DNA from: Chlorobiota bacterium
GTDB taxonomy: Bacteria > Bacteroidota > Ignavibacteria > SZUA-365 > JAADGX01
Length of the DNA stretch: 7,257 bases
Assembly: GCA_013152135.1 (NCBI GenBank)
Contig: JAADGX010000024.1
Span: forward strand, 1,743 to 8,999
Direction of reading: 5' to 3'
Under the pieces are notes generated by a model, which was not told the DNA's origin, did not search any database, and saw nothing but the letters and a program-made list of their open reading frames with translations. This document shows, piece by piece, positions 1-4,969 of this stretch (position 1 is its first letter; the number at the start of each line of letters is the position of its first letter). Both the position numbers and the translations under genes were made by a program.

Positions 1-575
1 TCCGGGGACAGGGACCGGGTCATGGGGGTGTCGATCAATCCCGGAGCCACGGCATTGACCGTCACGTTCGAACGCGCCAGTTCCAGCGCCAGCACCCGTG
101 TCATGCTGATCAATCCCCCCTTGGACGCGGAGTAATTCGACTGCCCGAAATTTCCCAGCCATGCGCGGGACGCAATATTGACAATGCGGCCGCCTTTCTG
201 CTTTCGCATTTCCTGCGCCACCGCCCGGCACATGAGCCAGGGGCCTTTCAGGTTCACGGTGATAACCGCATCGAAATCGCTTTCCGGCATGCGCCAGATA
301 ACATTGTCGCGAACGATGCCGGCATTGTTGACAAGAATGTCGATTCGCGAACTGCTTCCTACTACAGTAGCCACAAACTGCTCTACATCTTCCATCAAGG
401 TGACGTCACCCTTGTGAAAATACACCCCGGCCGTGCGCTCCTTTTCCTCCTGCTCCGGCACATGGATGTCAAAAACGTGGACTACCGCACCTTCATCGGC
501 GAGACGGCGGGTGATGGCGCTGCCGATACCGCGTGTTCCCCCGGTGACGACAGCGACTTTTCCTTTAAACCGCAT
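1..575 (-). CDS. Short-chain dehydrogenase/reductase (SDR), C-terminus off the left edge
   Basis: Classical SDR oxidoreductase resembling FabG and 3-hydroxyacyl-CoA dehydrogenases; 191 residues are visible and the stop lies beyond position 1. The cofactor motif TGGTRGIG is at residues 11-18, NNAG at 83-86, and the catalytic tetrad is N108, S136, Y148 and K152 (YSASK). The PG motif follows at 178-179 (APGLIDTPM). Aspartate 36 at the end of the second beta strand usually means NAD(H) preference. Start 575 is chosen because GGAG sits 9 nt upstream and the protein then begins MRFKGKVAVVTGG, as is typical; an in-frame ATG at 590 has no ribosome site. The substrate cannot be read from the sequence. 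Given the catabolic neighbours, a 3-hydroxyacyl-CoA or alicyclic hydroxyacyl-CoA dehydrogenase is plausible, and a 3-oxoacyl-ACP reductase is the alternative. It diverges from the MobA-like gene. Family very sure, role unsure. Confidence 0.93.
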   Translation of the reverse strand, partial: MRFKGKVAVVTGGTRGIGSAITRRLADEGAVVHVFDIHVPEQEEKERTAGVYFHKGDVTLMEDVEQFVATVVGSSSRIDILVNNAGIVRDNVIWRMPESDFDAVITVNLKGPWLMCRAVAQEMRKQKGGRIVNIASRAWLGNFGQSNYSASKGGLISMTRVLALELARSNVTVNAVAPGLIDTPMTRSLSP

Positions 576-584
576 GGCAACGCG

Positions 585-588
585 CTCC
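585..588 (-). promoter_or_regulatory. Ribosome binding site deciding the SDR start
   Basis: GGAG on the minus strand, 9 nt before the ATG at 575. The alternative ATG at 590 is preceded only by an A/C-rich stretch without a Shine-Dalgarno match, so the shorter protein is preferred. Confidence 0.55.
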
Positions 589-602
589 ATTTGTTGTAGT
601 GA

Positions 603-612
603 TGAAATTTCA
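603..612. repeat. Perfect 10-bp palindrome TGAAATTTCA
   Basis: TGAAATTTCA reads identically on both strands. It lies 28-37 bp upstream of the SDR start at 575, so a protein bound here would sit over the SDR leader or core promoter. It is four bases from a second perfect palindrome. Inferred to be a possible operator half of a composite site; short palindromes also arise by chance. Confidence 0.4.
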
Positions 613-615
613 GTG

Positions 616-627
616 TGCTCATGAGCA
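616..627. repeat. Perfect 12-bp palindrome TGCTCATGAGCA
   Basis: TGCTCATGAGCA is a perfect 12-bp dyad in the divergent region, just upstream of the SDR start. The flanking bases (G615, T628) break the symmetry. Candidate binding site for a dimeric repressor or activator; no regulator gene is in the window, so the family cannot be named. Confidence 0.45.
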
Positions 628-726
628 TGGTCGCCACATTTTCGTTGCTCCCCCGGAAGGGAATAGGCGTCAACACGCTCATTTTTTCAGCAAATAAATC
701 CCGGGTTCCGGTTCTTCCCCCGATCG

Positions 727-741
727 TACAATTTGTATATT
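727..741 (+). promoter_or_regulatory. Candidate -10 region and 11-bp inverted repeat before the MobA-like gene
   Basis: TACAA-T-TTGTA (727-737) is an inverted repeat with a one-base centre. It overlaps two -10-like hexamers, TACAAT (727-732) and TATATT (736-741). Initiation from either would give a transcript with about 10 nt or almost no leader before the ATG at 749. No good -35 is visible at the right distance, so this is a weak promoter prediction; the repeat would place an operator directly over the promoter. Confidence 0.35.
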
Positions 742-748
742 TTCTCCC

Positions 749-1381
749 ATGACTTTTCCCTCTCATCCACCGGCTACGAATCCTGTCGCCATCATCCTTT
801 CGGCGGGGCGTTCCAGTCGTTTGTCGCAATTCAAGCCGCTCCTTTCCATCCGTGGCGAGCCCGCGGTCCGCGGTATTGCGAAGCGGTTGCGCACCTTGTG
901 CCCGCTGGTTCTCGTAGTTACCGGGTACCGCGGTGATGATGTTCGAAATGCCTTGTCGGATCTTCATGATGAACACGTCCAATGTATCGAAAATCCGGAT
1001 TGGAAACGAGGGATGCTCTCGTCCCTGCAGGCCGGCGTCCGCGCCGTAAGCCACGATTCCAGTTTCCTGATCCACATGGTCGACCAGCCGCACGTCCCGA
1101 CCAGCGTGCACGAGGCTCTCATCCATGCATGGCGGGAAACCGCGCATTCGCTGTATATTCCATGTTACAAGGACCGCAGGGGTCATCCCGTTCTCTGCCG
1201 CCCCGTTGTACGAACAAGCATCATGAGCCGTTCGCCCGATGATACCACCCGGAACGCGTTGGCTGAATTCACTACAGACGCCTGCCTGGTGCCGGTGCCG
1301 ACGGAAGCGGTCATCCACACTATCAACACACCCGGCGACCTGGAATACATTACGCGGGTATTTCTGAACAACAAGGGTTGA
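749..1381 (+). CDS. MobA/MocA-like nucleotidyltransferase (probable molybdenum cofactor cytidylyltransferase)
   Basis: A 210-residue GT-A-fold NTP transferase of the MobA-like family, which adds a nucleotide (CMP or GMP) to molybdopterin in the cytoplasm. The nucleotide-binding signature LSAGRSSRLSQFKPLL is at 17-32, NPDWKRGMLSSLQAGV at 82-97, the metal-binding VDQP at 111-114 (D112), RRGHPVL at 143-149 and NTPGDL at 193-198. The first motif is closer to the LAAG form of CMP-type enzymes than to the LAGG of GMP-type MobA, and pairing with xdhC also favours a MocA-like role in serving molybdenum hydroxylases. An oddity is RLS where RMG is usual. The start has no Shine-Dalgarno sequence, which fits a short-leader or leaderless message. 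xdhC follows after 6 nt, so the two are very probably cotranscribed. Family sure; the exact nucleotide is inferred. Confidence 0.9.
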   Translation: MTFPSHPPATNPVAIILSAGRSSRLSQFKPLLSIRGEPAVRGIAKRLRTLCPLVLVVTGYRGDDVRNALSDLHDEHVQCIENPDWKRGMLSSLQAGVRAVSHDSSFLIHMVDQPHVPTSVHEALIHAWRETAHSLYIPCYKDRRGHPVLCRPVVRTSIMSRSPDDTTRNALAEFTTDACLVPVPTEAVIHTINTPGDLEYITRVFLNNKG

Positions 1382-1387
1382 GTCATC

Positions 1388-2179
1388 ATGAACATTTTCG
1401 AAACCATCGCATCGCTCACGAACAGGAACCGCCCTTTCGTCATCGCTACCGTCGTGGAAACGACGGGCAGTTCGCCCGGAAAGGAACACTTCAAAGCCGT
1501 GATCGACCGGGATGGACTTGTTGCGGGCACGGTCGGCGGCGGCGCCATCGAGAAGGAAGTCATCGCTCAGGCACGGCGACTGCTCGGAGAAAAGGGCAAC
1601 CTCCTGAAGACCTACAACCTGAGCTCCGGACCCGACAATCTCGGCATGCAGTGCGGAGGCACGACGACCATCTTCTATGAATACATCGGCGCCAGGGACA
1701 ACGTCTTCGTCTTCGGTGGCGGCCACATATCGCAAAGCCTGACTCCCCTGCTGAAGTCCATCGACTTCTACGTGACGCTGGTCGAGAACCGCGAGGAATT
1801 CGCGGCCCGGGATCTCCATCCTTCTGTTGACGAAATCGTTCATTCCGATTACACCAGGTTCATCGAAAACACGTCCTGGGATCCTTCTTCTTTCGTGGTT
1901 ATTGTCACCCCGGCCCACAAGTACGAGACCGAAATTCTTCATGCGCTGTTCCGCCGCGCCGGTTCCCTGCGGTACATCGGCGTCATTGCCTCGAAGCGAA
2001 AATCCGTCAATCTCCGGAAGGAACTGGAAACCGCCTTTCCGGGTGACGACCGGATCGCGCACATCCACACGCCCATCGGGCTTGACATCGGCGGCGAAAC
2101 CCCGGCCCAGATCGCGCTTTCCATCGCCGCACAAATTCAGGCCGTGAGGTTCAACAAGGACATTGCGGGCGGTCCTTGA
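1388..2179 (+). CDS. xdhC: XdhC/CoxI-family molybdenum cofactor insertion protein
   Basis: A 263-residue XdhC homologue, full family length. XdhC proteins bind the molybdenum cofactor, promote its sulfuration and hand it to xanthine-dehydrogenase-family enzymes. The N-terminal XdhC_CoxI domain contains TVVETTGSSPG (21-31), GTVGGGAIE (47-55) and MQCGG (87-91, C89 conserved). The C-terminal Rossmann domain has VFGGGHIS (108-115), VIVTPAHKYE (171-180), YIGVIASKRK (196-205) and the family-typical HTPIGLDIGGETPAQIALS (227-245). After SSP the usual R-x-x-G-A stretch is replaced by GKEHFKA, an unusual local change. AAGGG at 1373-1377 lies 10 nt before the ATG. The gene follows the MobA-like gene by 6 nt and ends 8 bp from the stop of the convergent fusion gene. 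No molybdenum hydroxylase is in the window, so its client is unknown. Family assignment is confident. Confidence 0.93.
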   Translation: MNIFETIASLTNRNRPFVIATVVETTGSSPGKEHFKAVIDRDGLVAGTVGGGAIEKEVIAQARRLLGEKGNLLKTYNLSSGPDNLGMQCGGTTTIFYEYIGARDNVFVFGGGHISQSLTPLLKSIDFYVTLVENREEFAARDLHPSVDEIVHSDYTRFIENTSWDPSSFVVIVTPAHKYETEILHALFRRAGSLRYIGVIASKRKSVNLRKELETAFPGDDRIAHIHTPIGLDIGGETPAQIALSIAAQIQAVRFNKDIAGGP

Positions 2180-2187
2180 TCAACCGC
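2169..2187. other. Convergent gene junction with a short stem
   Basis: The xdhC stop (2177-2179) and the fusion-gene stop (2188-2190 on the minus strand) are only 8 bp apart. GCGGT (2169-2173) can pair with ACCGC (2183-2187) around a 9-nt loop that contains most of the TTGATCAA palindrome (2176-2183). The stem is short and lacks a U-run in either direction, so it is not a convincing intrinsic terminator. Any terminator must therefore lie inside coding DNA, or transcription runs into the opposing gene. Confidence 0.3.
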
Positions 2188-4191
2188 TCACCGTCCACTG
2201 AATGCAGGCGGCGGTCCACCGACACTCCTGAGACCCGCCAAGGCATCCTCGGTGGAAAATATCTCCTCCAGGTGCTCCAGCTCCGACTCCGGTCCCTCCT
2301 GGGCATCGATCAACCGCTCCGCCAGGGCCAACGCCCGGGGCGCTTTCCTGCGAATACGTTTCACGATGCCGCGCCAGGTTTTCTCGTCGAGCGTTGTCTC
2401 GGGTTGAAAATCGACGTCCACGAGCTGGCTCAACGGATACTTCTCGAACAAGTCGCGAATCCCCTGCCAGTAGCCGGAAAGATCCGTTCGTTCCTGGATC
2501 GCGGGAAGATTTCCCCGGAACACGGCGGGGACATCGCGCCAACCCACCACGGCGTCGATCAGCCCGAATTCCAAGGCCTTTCGCGCCGAAACGAAATCAC
2601 CGGTATATACCAGGTACTTGGTCAATCCCTTTCCAACCCGTTTGACCGTCCTTTGCGTCCCGCCCAGCCCCGGGTAGATCCCGATGCCGGTTTCCGGGAA
2701 CGCGAACACGGCGTGTTTGAGGGCCAGAATGACGTCGGCCGTGAGAGCCAGTTCGAAACCTCCACCGAGAGCGAGACCGTTCACCAGCGCCACCACCTTC
2801 TTGCCGGAGTCATCGATCCGACGAAACAGTTCCTGCCCCGCCTTCGTGAACGAGACGATTTCCTGGAGCGTCCCGGCTACGATGTGATCGATGAAAAACT
2901 TGATGTCCGCCCCGGCCATGAACGCCTTGCCCTGGCCGGTGATGACGATGGTACCGACGGCGGGATCGCCTTCCAGGCGTTCGAATTCCTCGGAAAGCTG
3001 GGAGGCAACCAACGGATTGAAGGCGTTGAGATCCTCGGGCCGGTTGACGACGATCACCCCGGTGGAATCGTGCCGGTCCACGCGCAGAACGTCCTGCTTC
3101 CACGCGGCGGAATTCAGTGACGACGGCAAGTCAATGTCCCACGCGGACGCAATTTCCGACGCCATCGCGCGCACTTCCGTTTCGCCGATCACATGGTATA
3201 GTTCCGCCGGTCCGTGCTTCCAGCGAAGGCCGATCCGCGCTCCCCTGTTGATATCGCCCGCCGTGCAGACGTTCTCGTCCAGGAGTTGTCCGCAGACCAG
3301 AAACACCACGCCCAGCATGCGCCTGCGAATCCTCTCTTCCACCGCGGCGTCGACCCCCGTTTCCTCGCCGATGCTCCAGGGCTCGTTGCGCTCCATTTGC
3401 TCGCGCAGTCTTTCAGCAGGGCGATAGAAGGCGCCGAAGGCTTCGTGCAAGGTCTGCTGCGAATGGTACGCGATCGGCACACCTGTCGCGTTCATCAGGG
3501 CAAAGGGTCCCATGCCGCAACCGAACACCTTGCGACATACCGCGTCGATATCCGCCATGCCCGCGACTTCCTCTTCGTACAGGCGAACGGACTCGTTGAG
3601 CCAGGGGACGAAAAAGCGATTCACTACGAAACCGTTCACGTCACGGCAAATGATGGGATCTTTTCCACACTGCTGCATCAGCAACATGGCGCTCTGAAAC
3701 GTCTCATCGCTGGTTGATTCCGCCCGCACAATTTCCACCAGGCGATTCATGGCGGCGTGGTAGAAGAAGTGCAGGCCGATGAACCGCTCCGGACGCGCGA
3801 CGGCACGCGACAAGGCGGAGACGGAAAACGACGAGGTGTTGGTCGCGACAATCGCCGATTCATCCACTGCCTCGCAGATCCGGCGGAAGACGTCCGTCTT
3901 CACGTCCAGGTCTTCAAAGACCGCTTCAACGGTCAACTGGCACGGCGCGAGTGACGCGTAATCCGTGGACGCATTCACCCGTCCCATGATGGCGTCAACT
4001 TGTTCCTCGGTGAAGATTCCGCGCTCCCGCCCGGCATCCAGTGTCGAACGAATGCTCTCCAGGCCTCTTTCAAGAAAACGCTCTTCCCGGTCGATCATTA
4101 CGACCTGGAATCCTTCCTGGGCAAATTTCTGCGCCAGCGCGGCGCCCATCGTTCCAGCCCCGACAATTCCGATATGCGTGAATTCCATCAT
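2188..4191 (-). CDS. 3-hydroxyacyl-CoA dehydrogenase/enoyl-CoA hydratase fusion protein
   Basis: A 667-residue bifunctional beta-oxidation enzyme with the dehydrogenase first and the crotonase second, opposite to FadB. Residues 1 to about 365 are the dehydrogenase: NAD motif GAGTMG (11-16), TNTSS (117-121), the catalytic pair H141 and E153, and conserved N191. Residues about 373-667 are the hydratase: oxyanion-hole segments MAGAD (425-429) and LGGGFE (475-480), with both glutamates E480 and E500, so it should be hydratase-competent. A C-terminal stretch around 565-610 is longer than in simple hydratases. It probably oxidises 3-hydroxypimelyl-CoA from Oah to 3-oxopimelyl-CoA and may also convert crotonyl-CoA to acetoacetyl-CoA. 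HFFYHA replaces the usual HFFNPV. Start 4191 gives a TAATG overlap with the dch stop and an N-terminus that leads straight into the beta strand; an in-frame ATG at 4206 lacks a ribosome site. The substrate is inferred from context. Confidence 0.92.
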   Translation of the reverse strand: MMEFTHIGIVGAGTMGAALAQKFAQEGFQVVMIDREERFLERGLESIRSTLDAGRERGIFTEEQVDAIMGRVNASTDYASLAPCQLTVEAVFEDLDVKTDVFRRICEAVDESAIVATNTSSFSVSALSRAVARPERFIGLHFFYHAAMNRLVEIVRAESTSDETFQSAMLLMQQCGKDPIICRDVNGFVVNRFFVPWLNESVRLYEEEVAGMADIDAVCRKVFGCGMGPFALMNATGVPIAYHSQQTLHEAFGAFYRPAERLREQMERNEPWSIGEETGVDAAVEERIRRRMLGVVFLVCGQLLDENVCTAGDINRGARIGLRWKHGPAELYHVIGETEVRAMASEIASAWDIDLPSSLNSAAWKQDVLRVDRHDSTGVIVVNRPEDLNAFNPLVASQLSEEFERLEGDPAVGTIVITGQGKAFMAGADIKFFIDHIVAGTLQEIVSFTKAGQELFRRIDDSGKKVVALVNGLALGGGFELALTADVILALKHAVFAFPETGIGIYPGLGGTQRTVKRVGKGLTKYLVYTGDFVSARKALEFGLIDAVVGWRDVPAVFRGNLPAIQERTDLSGYWQGIRDLFEKYPLSQLVDVDFQPETTLDEKTWRGIVKRIRRKAPRALALAERLIDAQEGPESELEHLEEIFSTEDALAGLRSVGGPPPAFSGR

Positions 4192-4967
4192 TACGTGTTT
4201 ACCCATTCTGGTTTGCGTTTTTCCAGGAATGCCTGGATACCTTCGTTGGCGTCGGCGGTCTCCATGAGATCCGACACGTACATCCTTTCAAGGGCGCCGA
4301 GCTTCTCCCGCAAGCCCTCGTAGAATTGCATCCGGGCCGCCTTGACTGCGAAGCGCAACGACGACGCGCTCTTGGGAAGAACGTGTTTCCGCGTCCACTC
4401 GTCCACACCGGCCAGGAGAGCTTCCCGGTCTTCATACACTTCAGCGGCAAGACCGAACGCTTTCGCGTCTTCACCGGTGATGGATCGACCCGTCAGCAGG
4501 AGGTCGTCCGCCCGTGCCTGCCCGAGTTTCAAGGGCAGAAGAAGCGACGCAGGAGGAGCGAACACCCCGAGAATGATCTCCGGCTGGCCGAGGCGTGCGG
4601 ACTTGTCAACGAATATGAAGTTGCACATGAGCGCGACCTCCAGGCCGCCGCCCAGGCACTGCCCCGACACCAGGGCCGCGGTGGGAATCGCAAGCTCGGC
4701 CATGGTGTAGAACAAGGCGTGAAACTGGGACAACATGGCGGGCGCGTTTTCCTTCGTGTGTTCCGCGACGCTCGCCCCGAAGCTGAAATGATTTCCCGCA
4801 CCCGTGATCTGGATCATCTTGAGACCGGCTTCGTTGCGACACGCATCGAGAGCGGCCTGCAGGGCGGACATCATTTCCGCGTCCAGGACGTTGGCCTTTG
4901 GAGCGTTCAAGGTCAGGCGGCGAACCTGTCCGTCGTAAAGCGTTTCAACTGCAACGAGATCCGGCAT
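4191..4967 (-). CDS. dch: Cyclohexa-1,5-diene-1-carbonyl-CoA hydratase (dienoyl-CoA hydratase, Dch/BamR)
   Basis: A 258-residue crotonase that adds water to the dienoyl-CoA product of benzoyl-CoA reductase, giving 6-hydroxycyclohex-1-ene-1-carbonyl-CoA. The first oxyanion segment HFSFGASVAEH (60-70) and the pair GQCLGGGLEVAL (102-113) and GQPEIILGVFAPPAS (127-141) closely match what I recall of Thauera-type Dch and differ from ordinary enoyl-CoA hydratases. Both catalytic glutamates are present, E110 and E130. The C-terminal SASSLRFAVKAAR (200-212) and FLEKRKPEW (247-255) also fit. It starts 2 nt after the oah stop, with GAGG inside the end of oah as ribosome site, and its stop overlaps the fusion-gene start by one base, so translation is likely coupled on both sides. 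Function follows from family resemblance plus the had-oah context; a different dienoyl or enoyl-CoA hydratase is the less likely alternative. Confidence 0.92.
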   Translation of the reverse strand: MPDLVAVETLYDGQVRRLTLNAPKANVLDAEMMSALQAALDACRNEAGLKMIQITGAGNHFSFGASVAEHTKENAPAMLSQFHALFYTMAELAIPTAALVSGQCLGGGLEVALMCNFIFVDKSARLGQPEIILGVFAPPASLLLPLKLGQARADDLLLTGRSITGEDAKAFGLAAEVYEDREALLAGVDEWTRKHVLPKSASSLRFAVKAARMQFYEGLREKLGALERMYVSDLMETADANEGIQAFLEKRKPEWVNT

Positions 4968-4969
4968 GG

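Larger units (their letters stand above)
576..748. promoter_or_regulatory. Divergent intergenic region between the SDR and the MobA-like gene
   Basis: About 170 bp with no convincing gene separates the two outward-facing starts, so it must hold the promoters for both directions. It is noticeably more AT-rich in patches (for example 681-699 and 727-745) than the flanking coding DNA. It holds three short inverted repeats, listed separately, at 603-612, 616-627 and 727-737. No convincing -35/-10 pair was found for the minus-strand SDR, and no sigma-54 GG-N10-GC pair was seen. Confidence 0.6.

Noticed and set aside
667..687. GCGT-CAAC-ACGC stem followed by a T-run, terminator-like on the plus strand
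   Set aside because: Only a 4-bp stem with three bases before the T-run, and no plus-strand gene upstream that would need it.
591..748. Sigma-54 promoter for the SDR
   Set aside because: The nearest GG and GC dinucleotides (in TGGCGACCATGCTC on the minus strand) are 8 rather than 10 bases apart, and the rest of the consensus is absent.
482..2134. Very long open frame on the minus strand opposite the MobA-like and xdhC genes
   Set aside because: It runs antisense to two genes with clear family motifs, its translation is rich in Arg, Asp and Gly without recognisable motifs, and it also overlaps the SDR start. It is a by-product of GC-rich codon use.
2178..2319. 12-base direct repeat GATCAACCGCTC at 2178-2189 and 2308-2319
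   Set aside because: One copy spans the gene junction and the other is inside the fusion gene's coding sequence; no flanking similarity or element structure supports a mobile or regulatory repeat.
2176..3120. Plus-strand open frame opposite the crotonase half of the fusion gene
   Set aside because: Antisense shadow; starts inside the xdhC stop region but has no recognisable motifs.
4191..4206. Longer fusion protein starting at the ATG at 4206
   Set aside because: It would add five residues (MGKHV) before the usual N-terminus, overlap dch by 16 nt and has no ribosome site; the TAATG start at 4191 is better.
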